Shown: in pieces, positions 36,101-43,224 of the stretch | Position numbering within the stretch: the stretch's first letter is position 1 | Layout of the letters: every line of letters starts with the position of its first letter | DNA from: an uncultured Clostridium sp. | GTDB lineage: Bacteria > Bacillota > Clostridia > Christensenellales > CAG-138 | Direction: 5' to 3' | Assembly: GCA_900542285.1 (NCBI GenBank) | Contig: UQNF01000003.1 | Span: 20,119 to 84,118, forward strand | DNA length: 64,000 nucleotides | Made by a program: the position numbers and the translations under genes | The notes under the pieces: model-generated | What the model saw: the letters and a program-made list of their open reading frames with translations, nothing else | Database searches by the model: none | What the model was told of the DNA's origin: nothing

Positions 36101-36402
36101 AGAGAATCGATAAATGCGCTCAGCTGTTCGTCGGTGAGCCCTTCAAGCAGCGCGTGAGCCTCCGCAAAGGTCGCGGCTGCCATAAGGTCATTGTACAGTG
36201 CGGCATAATCGGGAGCTTCCACCGGGGTATCGGTATCGGACGGAGCGGGAGTTACTGACGGTGCAGAGGTTGGACTGCCCGAATTCGCTTGGCTGCCCAT
36301 ATTGGCGATGCCGCCTTCGTTCAGCGCGACAATGGCTGAGCCCATGGGCGTAATAAGGCATAAGCAGAGAAGCAGTGACAATAGCCCTTTAAGTATCTTC
36401 AT
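33148..36402 (-). CDS. Large secreted von Willebrand A domain adhesin with isopeptide (Cna-B-like) module
   Basis: 1084 residues. Signal peptide (1-25), a Pro/Thr/Ser linker, a helical stretch (65-125), then a VWA domain from about 205 with MIDAS DQSGSMAD at 213-220 and VVIVFTDGLPG. Insertions near 225-300 are Tyr-rich. Beta-sandwich repeats (about 690-930) and a CnaB/SpaA-like module (about 945-1055, SLTVKKAIAEG...GLPVGTYTVSED) follow. There is no LPxTG tail; the protein ends GKEDLTDEAD. VWA plus isopeptide modules are typical of pilus-tip adhesins. It sits between TasA-like genes and overlaps the next gene by 14 bases. AAGGAGG precedes the start. Confidence 0.82.
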   Translation of the reverse strand: MKILKGLLSLLLCLCLITPMGSAIVALNEGGIANMGSQANSGSPTSAPSVTPAPSDTDTPVEAPDYAALYNDLMAAATFAEAHALLEGLTDEQLSAFIDSLTEEQYAALEEHINELIAAAEEDGDLEYVYTTVNFTNVAPLLDPVCGSPTRGASVSGDDTGSGNGDSGMEITKNAVANGDGTYTITLEAYATGEKVITEVTEYIPTDIVLVLDQSGSMADSFTSSYKYDSYFDMTNSDYYYQQNNLFYKLDDGSYAQVSVSRDWIWTVFLIRGYFKYTYSWSEGSYESDRPDTVPEIHNKLYLRTAVETTRLEALKNAVTAFANAVAVKAKGKDGQMGTEDDVNHRIAVVGFASSGTEYNEDKYENTEVFVGATQYTYGNSAIAQYSNALQSMNTSIGKNNIANSIKALDAYGGTFTDLGMEMANGILNVNKIEEGTKRNRVVIVFTDGLPGTGRYNSTVGNAAISQGSTAKSTYGATVYTVGIFDGADATSAGSSSGNDTQKANWFMQNLSSNNGNVQSPSYYLSAGDADALNDIFEKISQQIETGGSSTTLSEHTVIRDIIAPAFTLPEGTTAEDITLKTYACIGKNGDNKYTWRRNVDSMNQDDPMGATASIFGSQVSVTNFDFAEHYVGTVTNNGEVTYHGHKLVIRFTVSPKAGFLGGNNVYTNANAGVYENSSAINPVLTFERPEVNVPIGEVSVTASDKNVYLLNGLTAAQLKEDATVTVGGVSLNLAAADNNYGLETWQTEYVNISVVIKDASGHAVTDGIDELSDDTTYSITVTVSPKPDTGYDKDGNLLPGTLATQQSGYDEGTINVFKPVLTFADSEVWYGGQYTDYTANYKPVAWKHGETVDSSVTMEGSAPTLKLDYATTPENAIKKGYIVVPDDIPVNVSVKIGETDIDRHVSFVHDECEHSGCDFGTEGAVPCKFILHVNTCSLTVKKAIAEGSRLLDAEQSFIFTVSYPGLTTKEGVTILSPADYNVLIVGAGSRTIVGLPVGTYTVSEDTKWSWRYELVEEQNGVLATLPAESPEEAIVTMTNRLNNEFWLSDEAVATNVFDSNGSPEYSPMPAIIPGKEDLTDEAD

Positions 36403-36441
36403 GTGCTATACCTCCTTTTCTAAAGATTTTTTGTGAAATGC

Positions 36442-36993
36442 TCACTCTGCGGGCCAGCCCTGCGCAGCCAGAACGGTTGCGCCGTTGTTTGCATACTGTA
36501 CAGCCTCTGCGTCAACATCGATGCTCAGAACCGCATCCATATAGGAGTTGCCAAGGCTGATGTCGAATGCTACGCTTGAGAACAGCTCGTTGGTGAAGGC
36601 ACCGCCGTCAACGGGGCTGTTGTAGTAATAGTAGCCGTCCGAATAGGTCCAATCGGTGGTGTTGTAATCAAGGGTGATGTCGTCGGTTGACAGCGCCTGC
36701 TGGTTGGCATCGGTGCAGCTCATGGTGACCTTTACACGGATCCATGCGGTATTGTCGCCGGTGTTCTCAATCTTAACGACCTTTGCGATGGTGTCGCCGG
36801 GCATAACACCGGTCTGATCCACAAAGGGATCGCCGTTTTCGTCGGTCTCATGGATAGCTATCCCGAGATTGCCGGCGGTTATCTGATTGTTTGCAGTATC
36901 CTGCGCGGTGAAGTAGGCGAGGGAGCCGAGCGCAAGGATGGATACGCAGGCGATAATTGCCGCAAGAATCGTAATCTTCTTCTTGATATTCAT
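36442..36993 (-). CDS. TasA/camelysin-like SipW-dependent protein (183 aa)
   Basis: Export signal KKKITILAAIIACVSILALG ending GSLAYFTAQD, the SipW-type cleavage region. The mature beta-sandwich has the family patterns NNQITAGNLGIAIHETDENG, VMPGDTIAKVVKIENTGDNT and AWIRVKVTMSC. Camelysin/TasA proteins form extracellular fibres in Bacillus biofilms. GAAAGG upstream. It is separated from the previous gene by 119 bases holding two GC-rich hairpins. Confidence 0.82.
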   Translation of the reverse strand: MNIKKKITILAAIIACVSILALGSLAYFTAQDTANNQITAGNLGIAIHETDENGDPFVDQTGVMPGDTIAKVVKIENTGDNTAWIRVKVTMSCTDANQQALSTDDITLDYNTTDWTYSDGYYYYNSPVDGGAFTNELFSSVAFDISLGNSYMDAVLSIDVDAEAVQYANNGATVLAAQGWPAE

Positions 36994-37029
36994 ATTCTTT
37001 GCCTTTCTTTTTTAATTTATTTGCTATTT

Positions 37030-37083
37030 GCGGCTTTTGTGCCGCTGCTCACATATACCGCCACCCCGGCCGCTTTTGCGGCC
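37030..37083 (-). repeat. Pair of GC-rich hairpins inside the surface operon
   Basis: GGCCGC-TTTT-GCGGCC (37068-37083) and GCGGC-TTTTGT-GCCGC (37030-37045). Neither is followed by a T-run on the minus strand, so they are more likely RNA-stability or processing elements than terminators. Confidence 0.45.
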
Positions 37084-37112
37084 AGGGCAACGTTAGTGAG
37101 GTGGAGGGATTA

Positions 37113-37892
37113 TTAAGCCCAGGGATTTGCGGGAAGACCGGAAGCGGCGAATGCTGCTTCTGCACTATCAAAACCGGCAGCCTGAACAGCCTGAACGAAT
37201 ACAGGAATCTCTACGCCTTCGGAGAGATCGTAGTTAATGACTTCAGGACCGTTGCCCCAATCTACTGTGTAGACGGGATTATTAGTGACTGAATCAATGT
37301 GCATATCAACAGTCTTGTCAAGGTAGAATCCGATGTATGCAGGAGTTGCGGTAACTACATCTTTTTCAAGAGCGGTAGTATAGGTGCGGCTATAGATTTT
37401 GTATTCAACGTCATTAATTACTACTTGGTTGGCAACAACTATCTCATCAGTCCACTGGCCTTCTGCGCAGGAATCTCCGTTAAAGTTCCAATGAAGGACA
37501 TCATAGCGAGGTGCGTTGGGGGTCTGACCATTCTGAAGAGCGGTAGGAACAGCAACAAAGATGCGTACATATGCATCAGATTCGCCGGTGTTCTTGATGG
37601 TCATGATTTTATCAACATAGTTCTCGGCAGTGGGAAGTGTAACACCACCAACAGTTTCCTGTTCGCCCTGTGCGGAACCAACGATAGGCATCAGAACCTT
37701 ATTCTGTTCAAAGGGTACAAGTGCAGAGCTGTCTGCGTTTCTCTGCCGCTCGATAAGCTGAACCTTAACTCCGCCAACGGTGAAAACATTGGTTTCTTGA
37801 TCGGTAGCGGTGAAATAAGCGATGGACATGCCGACGATGGTGACGGCAAGAACGGCAACGGCGAGGCCGATTGCGAGTAGTTTCTTCTTCAT
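37113..37892 (-). CDS. TasA/camelysin-like SipW-dependent protein (259 aa)
   Basis: Signal region KKKLLAIGLAVAVLAVTIVG with GMSIAYFTATD cleavage motif. The mature part begins ETNVFTVGGVKVQLIE and contains MTIKNTGESDAYVRIFVAVP, matching its neighbours. Larger than the 183-residue relative, it has an insert around residues 55-85. Proposed major or minor fibre subunit. AAGGAG lies 8 bases upstream. Confidence 0.82.
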   Translation of the reverse strand: MKKKLLAIGLAVAVLAVTIVGMSIAYFTATDQETNVFTVGGVKVQLIERQRNADSSALVPFEQNKVLMPIVGSAQGEQETVGGVTLPTAENYVDKIMTIKNTGESDAYVRIFVAVPTALQNGQTPNAPRYDVLHWNFNGDSCAEGQWTDEIVVANQVVINDVEYKIYSRTYTTALEKDVVTATPAYIGFYLDKTVDMHIDSVTNNPVYTVDWGNGPEVINYDLSEGVEIPVFVQAVQAAGFDSAEAAFAASGLPANPWA

Positions 37893-37961
37893 AAAACAAA
37901 TTCTCCTTAATAATTTATTGTTTTTGTTTCTTTGTTAGTTGGTTGCTGCGTGATCGATAAA

Positions 37962-38603
37962 TCACTGAGCATTATATGCTGCCCATGCTGCTTCCGGAGT
38001 TTGGAAGCCATCAGCCTGGATAGCGTAAGCATTGACGGTGATGGTCATGCCTTCAATCGTCCTAAGCTGTGCATTATTGATGGTACCGGGAACGGTGATG
38101 CTGTCGAACAGAGCATCGAGTGCTACATCTGCAGTAGGAGCAGCAACGGTTTCCTTATACCAGAACTCATAGGTGCGGGTATTTGCTGAGGCATCCTCGG
38201 TGTTGCCCTTGCAGATCCAATTTGTACTATCGTAGCCTTTGAAAATACTAGTTAGATCTGCGCCAGTGGGAGCAAAGATAGCGTCAAGCTCACGAGATTT
38301 ACTGAAGGTGACGGTCATCTTGATGTAGGAGCTTTCGCTGCCGCTCAAAACGGTGACTGTCGGATCCTTGGTGTAGGTGTGTCCGGGAATAAGCTTGTAG
38401 CTGTTAGCCTTGACACGATCAGCATCTTGCACTGGTGTACCATCAAGATTCACTTTAGCTTCGTCAAGCTTGATCTGTACGTTACCGACGGTGAAGGTGT
38501 TGACAACTCTGTCGGTGCTTGTCAGGTAGGCAAGCGTCATACCTACTGCAAAGGCGCAAACCAGCACCATTGCAACTGACATGATTAGAAGTTTCTTCTT
38601 CAT
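37962..38603 (-). CDS. TasA/camelysin-like SipW-dependent protein (213 aa)
   Basis: First structural gene after sipW. Signal KKKLLIMSVAMVLVCAFAVG with TLAYLTSTD cleavage region; mature part VVNTFTVGNVQIKLDEAKVN, KLIPGHTYTKDPTVTVLSG and SSYIKMTVTFS. ATG 38603 with GGAAG upstream is chosen; an in-frame start at 38642 would add a non-signal basic peptide. Position next to sipW makes it the likeliest main substrate. Confidence 0.82.
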   Translation of the reverse strand: MKKKLLIMSVAMVLVCAFAVGMTLAYLTSTDRVVNTFTVGNVQIKLDEAKVNLDGTPVQDADRVKANSYKLIPGHTYTKDPTVTVLSGSESSYIKMTVTFSKSRELDAIFAPTGADLTSIFKGYDSTNWICKGNTEDASANTRTYEFWYKETVAAPTADVALDALFDSITVPGTINNAQLRTIEGMTITVNAYAIQADGFQTPEAAWAAYNAQ

Positions 38604-38654
38604 GTTCTTCCTTTCCGGGCGCGCTCTGCGGCGCCCATGCATTATATATGGGAT

Positions 38655-39263
38655 TTATATTAAGCCCGAAGGCTCTTCCCCGGAATTGGTTGATTCGGCG
38701 CCGTCCCTGACGCCGCGCTTTTTGCTCTTGTCCATGCCCTTGATAATATCGGGTACGAACAGAAGCAGGACGAGCACCACCGCGCCGCAAATCCCGACAT
38801 ACATGCCGGGCGGCGAGGAGAGATAATTGGAAACATATCCAAGATAGGGGATGGAGAACACGGGACGGCCGAGAAGATTCTTAAAATAAACCGGCTTACC
38901 GTCCGGCGCATCGTTTGCATCGCCCTTGGTGTAGAAAAGCTCGTTCTCCGCATCGATATCGATAACACGGTGAGTGGCGATGACAAGGTCTTCGTTCAGA
39001 ACGAAGGTTATCGGGTCGCCGACCCTTATCTGCTCCGCGGGAACACCCTTAACATATATGAGTGAACCGACATGATATGTCGGCTCCATACTGCCGCTGA
39101 GTACGCAGAATGGGCGCAGGCCAAACAGCCTGACGCCGGCCAGAAGTACCGCAATCAGCACCACGACACATGTTAGAATGGTTGTGAATACGTTCAGAAC
39201 AATTTGAACAGGGCTCTTCTTTTCTTTATTCTTTTTTTTCTTTATGTCTGTATCTTGCTCCAT
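38655..39263 (-). CDS. sipW: Signal peptidase I, SipW (ER) type
   Basis: Membrane peptidase that removes the signal peptides of TasA-type proteins. 202 residues: Lys-rich head, helix (about 20-45), catalytic Ser58 in LSGSMEPTYHVGSLIYV, and His98 in ATHRVIDID replacing the usual bacterial Lys, the mark of the SipW/ER type. The FYTKGDANDAPD box and a C-terminal helix (about 153-175) are present. AAGGAG is upstream. No good promoter is found between this gene and the inverted repeat at 39372, which fits control by the invertible promoter. Confidence 0.93.
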   Translation of the reverse strand: MEQDTDIKKKKNKEKKSPVQIVLNVFTTILTCVVVLIAVLLAGVRLFGLRPFCVLSGSMEPTYHVGSLIYVKGVPAEQIRVGDPITFVLNEDLVIATHRVIDIDAENELFYTKGDANDAPDGKPVYFKNLLGRPVFSIPYLGYVSNYLSSPPGMYVGICGAVVLVLLLFVPDIIKGMDKSKKRGVRDGAESTNSGEEPSGLI

Positions 39264-39371
39264 GATACCAAGCTCCTTACTGCCTACTGGGTGATAAATC
39301 AGGCAAATATTGGCAGTATTACGATTAACACATGTATACTTGCGCGTCTATCCAATATATCTTACGCCGAG

Positions 39372-39396
39372 TTGTGCATAAAAGTACACTTTTATG
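39372..39396. repeat. Left inverted repeat of the invertible promoter (site 1)
   Basis: A 25-bp site starting TTGTGCATAAAAG. It is itself dyad-symmetric (CATAAAAGT / ACTTTTATG around a central AC at 39386-39387), as expected for a serine-recombinase crossover site. It matches the reverse complement of 39513-39537 at 23 of 25 positions. Confidence 0.8.
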
Positions 39397-39512
39397 TATT
39401 GACGAACAATGGATAGGTGTAGTATAATTCCGCTGAAAACAGCCGGGAGACGAGTTAAAAACTGGACTGTTTTCCACCGTTAAGGTGAATTTGCGTGTGC
39501 CGAAGTGTTGTG
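39397..39512. promoter_or_regulatory. Predicted invertible promoter segment (OFF orientation for sipW)
   Basis: 116-bp segment between the two inverted sites. It carries a promoter TTGACG (39399-39404), 18-base spacer, TATAAT (39423-39428), pointing right, away from sipW. Inversion would place the promoter on the minus strand with its -10 near 39481-39486, giving a leader of about 210 bases to the sipW start. The transcribed part contains the inverted repeat GAAAACAG (39435-39442) / CTGTTTTC (39467-39474). Confidence 0.7.
39399..39428 (+). promoter_or_regulatory. Sigma-A promoter inside the invertible segment
   Basis: TTGACG (39399-39404), 18-base spacer and TATAAT (39423-39428). In the present orientation it faces the 3' end of the recombinase gene and no plus-strand gene lies downstream. 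Confidence 0.75.
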
Positions 39513-39537
39513 CATAAAAGTGTACCTTTTTGCACAA
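39513..39537. repeat. Right inverted repeat of the invertible promoter (site 2)
   Basis: 25-bp site, starting CATAAAAGTGTACC, inverse of site 1 with 2 mismatches. The central dinucleotide is GT on the plus strand (39522-39523), complementary to AC of site 1, which is the arrangement for inversion rather than deletion. Its own dyad extends to about 30 bp (39508-39537). Confidence 0.8.
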
Positions 39538-39567
39538 AGCAAAAATATATTTTAATTTTTCACCGCC

Positions 39568-40173
39568 TCAATCAAACGTTCCGTACTCTCTTAGCCATTT
39601 ATAGAGCAGAGAACGGCTTATTCCAAGGCTTTCGGCGACCTCTGTGCTGGTACAGCCACGCTTCTTCCACTGCGCCGCTATCTCGTCGAATCCTTCTGGC
39701 TTCGGTATGCTTTCCCTGCCAAGCTTCACTCCTCGAAGCTTCGCAGCGGCAATTCCCTCTGCCTGACGCTTGCGAATGTTTTCGCGTTCTGTCTGAGCGA
39801 CATAGCTCAATATCTGCAAAACGAGATTCGATATGAATACGCCGGTCAGATCCTTATCACGCTGACGCGTATCCAACAATGGCATGTCCAGAACAACTAT
39901 ATCTGCTTGTTTTTCCGATGTAATTATCTTCCATTGCTCGATAATCTCCTCATAGTTTCGTCCAAGCCTGTCGATAGAAAGTATGAATACCGCATCTCCG
40001 CTTCGGAGGCGGCGCATCATGCGCTTGTACTGCGGCCGTAAAAAATCCTTACCGCTCTGCTTGTCGATGTAGATCATTTCCTTCTCGATACCGGCCTCGT
40101 GCATCGCAAGAAGCTGGCGTGATTCATTCTGTTCCTTGGTCGAAACCCGAATGTACCCATAGTTTTTGTTCAT
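39568..40173 (-). CDS. Serine site-specific recombinase (resolvase/invertase family)
   Basis: 201 residues. Catalytic Ser11 in GYIRVST, then FILSIDRLGRNYEEI and the E-helix region RENIRKRQAEGIAAAKLRGVK, all typical of small resolvases/Hin-like invertases, and a C-terminal helix-turn-helix (about 173-196, STEVAESLGISRSLLYKWL). GGAGG precedes the start. No transposase or transposon ends are nearby, so it is more likely a dedicated invertase; its obvious target is the inverted-repeat pair 31 bases beyond its stop codon. Confidence 0.9.
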   Translation of the reverse strand: MNKNYGYIRVSTKEQNESRQLLAMHEAGIEKEMIYIDKQSGKDFLRPQYKRMMRRLRSGDAVFILSIDRLGRNYEEIIEQWKIITSEKQADIVVLDMPLLDTRQRDKDLTGVFISNLVLQILSYVAQTERENIRKRQAEGIAAAKLRGVKLGRESIPKPEGFDEIAAQWKKRGCTSTEVAESLGISRSLLYKWLREYGTFD

Positions 40174-40456
40174 TGTGAAATTCCTCCTGGTTCTGCTTTT
40201 GTGATGTGATGATAAAAACGCAGTGTGATGCAGCGTTTATATTACTAAGCATAACATGGCTGTTGTATAATTCATCCATTCAGGCCAATTTCATATATAA
40301 AGCAGAAGCGAACTGCAAAGTGGGAGAAAATACACGAATCGACAGAATTCGGAATAGCATTGAAATTGTCTTGCTGTATTTGCCGGAATATGGAAGAATT
40401 ATCGAGGTGCAGCAGCGATGGTGAATCGAATCGGCCCCAAATGCTGTTATATGTAA
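40174..40456. other. Intergenic region upstream of the recombinase, no gene seen
   Basis: About 280 bases without a convincing gene. It should contain the recombinase promoter, but no strong sigma-A match was found. An inverted repeat AAACGC...GCGTTT lies near 40218-40241 close to the recombinase start. Short open frames on either strand lack ribosome sites and family character. Confidence 0.5.
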
Positions 40457-40484
40457 TAAAAAGCAGAGGCGCTTAACCTCTGCC
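40457..40484 (-). terminator. Rho-independent terminator after ktrA
   Basis: On the minus strand GCAGAGG (40477-40483) pairs with CCTCTGC (40463-40469) and is followed by five Ts (40458-40462). Confidence 0.85.
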
Positions 40485-40501
40485 AAAATATAGTAATATG
40501 A

Positions 40502-41146
40502 TTATCCAATCAGTTTCTTGAAGGCGTCATTTCCGCCAAGAACGATGATATGATCGTCCGGGTTAAACATATAGTTGGCGTCTGCAGCAATAAGCTTGCC
40601 TTCGGGAGTTTTTGCCGCAACAACATTAACTCCGTAGCGTTTGCGGACATCGATAATCTGAATGGTCTTTCCAAACCATTTGGATGGCGCGCGCAGCTCG
40701 AACATCGCATATTCATCCGACAGCATAAAATAGTCAAAGACCGAGTCATTGCTTATGGTTTTTGCAAGCCTTTGAGCCATATCCTTTTCGGGGAATACTA
40801 TCTTATCTGCTCCGTTCTTGAGAAAGAACTTCGCCTGAACCTCCGTCGAAGCTATCGCAATAACATAGGGACAGCCAAGCTCCTTGAGAAGGTCAACGAT
40901 TTGGAGACTGTCCTGAAAGTCCTCCGGTATGCAGACTATCGCTGCGTCAAATTCATCAACGCCGAATGTCATAAGGACGTCACGGCGCGTACAATCGCCG
41001 ATTTTTGCACTGGACACATATTCAACAAGATCTGAGACCTTATTTTCACTTTCGTCCACCAGCATTATTTCACATCCGGCATTATACAGATAGCGGCAAA
41101 TGAAATGGCCGAATTTACCTGCGCCGATCACCAAAAATGATTTCAT
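40502..41146 (-). CDS. ktrA: Potassium uptake regulatory subunit KtrA/TrkA
   Basis: 214 residues, cytoplasmic ring subunit that gates K+ uptake by nucleotide binding. RCK_N domain with VIGAGKFGHFICRYLYNAG dinucleotide motif and GDCTRRDVL; a C-terminal RCK_C domain (about 135-214) with PEGKLIAADANYMFNPDDHI. It follows ktrB by 24 bases and is the last gene before a terminator. Confidence 0.92.
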   Translation of the reverse strand: MKSFLVIGAGKFGHFICRYLYNAGCEIMLVDESENKVSDLVEYVSSAKIGDCTRRDVLMTFGVDEFDAAIVCIPEDFQDSLQIVDLLKELGCPYVIAIASTEVQAKFFLKNGADKIVFPEKDMAQRLAKTISNDSVFDYFMLSDEYAMFELRAPSKWFGKTIQIIDVRKRYGVNVVAAKTPEGKLIAADANYMFNPDDHIIVLGGNDAFKKLIG

Positions 41147-41170
41147 AAATTCCTCCTTGACCTAATTTGA

Positions 41171-42562
41171 TTACCCGATGGTGATATCCTCTGCTGGGGC
41201 GGTTATGCGCGAAGGCGCTTTACGCTCGGCAAGCGCTCCGGCAAAGCTCAGGCTTCCTACACGCCCGCAGAACATCAGGAAAATTATCACTATTTTTGAA
41301 ACGATCGAAAGACTGCGAGTGATGCCGGTACTCATTCCGACGGTTGCGACAGCGGAGGTCGTTTCAAAGATTACATCAATCACCGGAAGCTGATTGTCAG
41401 CAATGCAGATAATGAGCGATGCAAGAATGACCAAAGAAAGGTTGGTCACAAATACCGCGGTCGCTTTATTTAGTATGTTGCTTTCAAGCCGCCTGCCGAA
41501 CAGACCAAAGCTGCTGTTCTTACGGATATAGGAAAAACCGAACAGCAGAAGCGTTATAAACGTAGTAGTCTTTATGCCGCCTGCAGTTGAACCGGGACTG
41601 CCGCCAATGAACATGAGTACGGTCGTAAGCAACTTTCCGGCAGGGGAGAGAGCACCGGTATCCACGGTGTTGAAGCCAGCAGTCCTTGCAGTGACCGAGC
41701 CAAAGAAGGATGTCAGCACCCTCTCGCCGAAATTCATGCCTGCCGCCGAATAATCTGCTTCGGAAAAGAAGAGCACCACTGCTCCGACAAGGACAAGTAT
41801 TGCGCTTATGCTGAGGACTATTTTGCTGTGAAGTCGATACTTCCTCAAATGTATACCGTGGTTCAGAACATCGTCCCATACAAGGAAGCCAAGTCCGCCT
41901 ATAATGATGAGTAGCATAATAACTACATTGACAAGCACATCATTATAGAATCCGGTAAGGGAGCAGAATTCCCCTGTAAAGCCCATTATGTCAAAACCTG
42001 CATTGCAGAATGCGGAAACTGAATGGAAGATGCCCATGAATATGCCCTTGGGAACGCCGAACTTGGGACAAAACCGAATGGACAAAAGAGCAGCCCCGCT
42101 AAGTTCAACTACCGCTGTGACGGCGAGAATACGCTTTGCAAGCTTTAATATTCCGCCTATCTGGAGCGTGTTGATGCTTTCGGACAAAAGCTCGCGTTCA
42201 CGAAGTCCAAGCTTTTTGTTAATAAGCATGAACAGCACCGTTGCAATGGTCATAAACCCAAGTCCGCCGATTTGAATCATAAGCAGGATAACGCATTGAC
42301 CGAATAATGACCAATGAGTACCTGTATCAACGGTAACAAGGCCGGTAACGCAGGTCGATGATGTTGCCGTGAACAGGCAGTCAAGCAGAGGCGTTACCTC
42401 ACGATCCCTTGACGATACGGGGAGGGACAGAAGCAGCGTTCCGATGATGATTATCACGAAAAAGCTAAGCGAAATAACCTGGGTCTGACTCATCCCACGT
42501 TTGCGCTGCTTGCGCTTCAGGTCTCCGATTGGATTTACTTGTCCTCCGATAGTAACTCCCAT
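41171..42562 (-). CDS. ktrB: Potassium uptake membrane subunit KtrB/TrkH
   Basis: 463 residues, four pore-like repeats. Selectivity-filter segments include TATSSTCVTGLVTVDTG, SVSAFCNAGFDIMG, TARTAGFNTVDTGAL and ETTSAVATVGMSTGI. It forms the K+ pathway with the downstream KtrA protein. Start 42562 has no clear ribosome site and sits 3 bases after the preceding stop, so coupling is likely; an internal Met at 42493 (MSQTQVISLSFF) is a possible start. Confidence 0.92.
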   Translation of the reverse strand: MGVTIGGQVNPIGDLKRKQRKRGMSQTQVISLSFFVIIIIGTLLLSLPVSSRDREVTPLLDCLFTATSSTCVTGLVTVDTGTHWSLFGQCVILLMIQIGGLGFMTIATVLFMLINKKLGLRERELLSESINTLQIGGILKLAKRILAVTAVVELSGAALLSIRFCPKFGVPKGIFMGIFHSVSAFCNAGFDIMGFTGEFCSLTGFYNDVLVNVVIMLLIIIGGLGFLVWDDVLNHGIHLRKYRLHSKIVLSISAILVLVGAVVLFFSEADYSAAGMNFGERVLTSFFGSVTARTAGFNTVDTGALSPAGKLLTTVLMFIGGSPGSTAGGIKTTTFITLLLFGFSYIRKNSSFGLFGRRLESNILNKATAVFVTNLSLVILASLIICIADNQLPVIDVIFETTSAVATVGMSTGITRSLSIVSKIVIIFLMFCGRVGSLSFAGALAERKAPSRITAPAEDITIG

Positions 42563-42565
42563 GGC

Positions 42566-43132
42566 TTAATACTGTGCTCTTTCTCCGCCGATGAGCTTTG
42601 GCCTTGTGCGCGCCATTGTTATGTTGGCGCAGCCGATCGAAGTATTCTCGTTGTGTACGGGTACACAGACGGGGCGCATATGCATACCGATAAATACACC
42701 GCCGATGTCAATGCCGGCGCGTGCGCGTGCCCCAATATCCTCGACCACGACAGGGTCACTGAATTGCTCAACGGCTTGTACGCTCCATGCTCCGCCTGCG
42801 TGCAGCACCGGACGCACGGATACCTGTGTAAAGTCATATTTCTGCATACACTCGCGTTCGACAACAAGCGCGCGATTCAGGTGCTCACAGCATTGGCAGG
42901 CCAGGAACAGATCGTTCTCGCGCACGACCGGAAGGATGACATCCATTATGGCTTTTGCGACTTCTTCAGTCGAGTGCGAACCCATATGATAGCCCATTAC
43001 CTTGCTCGTACTGCATCCGATCACAATAATATCACCCTTGTTAAGCTTATAATAACCTTCGCTGCAAGCGTTCATCAGCTCATCAATAGCTGCTTTAGCT
43101 TGAACTTTAATATCATTGATAGAAAATTCCAT
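42566..43132 (-). CDS. UPF0340 (TIGR01440/YwlG) family protein
   Basis: 188 residues of a conserved Firmicute family of unknown function. Characteristic blocks: IIVIGCSTSKVMGYHMGSHS, LACQCCEHLNRALVVER and AHAGGAWSVQAVE-like LHAGGAWSVQAVEQF. Conserved Cys and His residues hint at a metal or thiol role. It is transcribed with ktrB-ktrA (3-base gap). Confidence 0.88.
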   Translation of the reverse strand: MEFSINDIKVQAKAAIDELMNACSEGYYKLNKGDIIVIGCSTSKVMGYHMGSHSTEEVAKAIMDVILPVVRENDLFLACQCCEHLNRALVVERECMQKYDFTQVSVRPVLHAGGAWSVQAVEQFSDPVVVEDIGARARAGIDIGGVFIGMHMRPVCVPVHNENTSIGCANITMARTRPKLIGGERAQY

Positions 43133-43184
43133 AATATCGCCTCTAATTCTGATTTCAGTCCTGCGCTGAGGAAGGACTGGCTAA

Positions 43185-43190
43185 ATTATA
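43185..43190 (-). promoter_or_regulatory. Candidate -10 of the UPF0340-ktrBA operon
   Basis: TATAAT on the minus strand with only a weak -35 (TTGTGT) at 17 bases, 53 bases before the start codon. A 7-bp hairpin (CAGTCCT/AGGACTG, 43157-43179) lies in the leader. Confidence 0.4.
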
Positions 43191-43224
43191 ATACCGACGA
43201 CGGCAAAACACAACAGGCTGCCGA

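Noticed and set aside
33346..36258. Several plus-strand frames opposite the VWA gene
   Set aside because: They are antisense shadows of a long intact coding region with signal peptide and domains.
39568..40173. Serine recombinase as part of a transposon or prophage
   Set aside because: No transposase, terminal repeats or phage genes nearby; a dedicated invertase next to inverted sites explains it better.
40206..40486. Two short frames (72 and 68 residues) upstream of the recombinase
   Set aside because: No ribosome site, no recognisable family; overlaps on opposite strands and covers a terminator.
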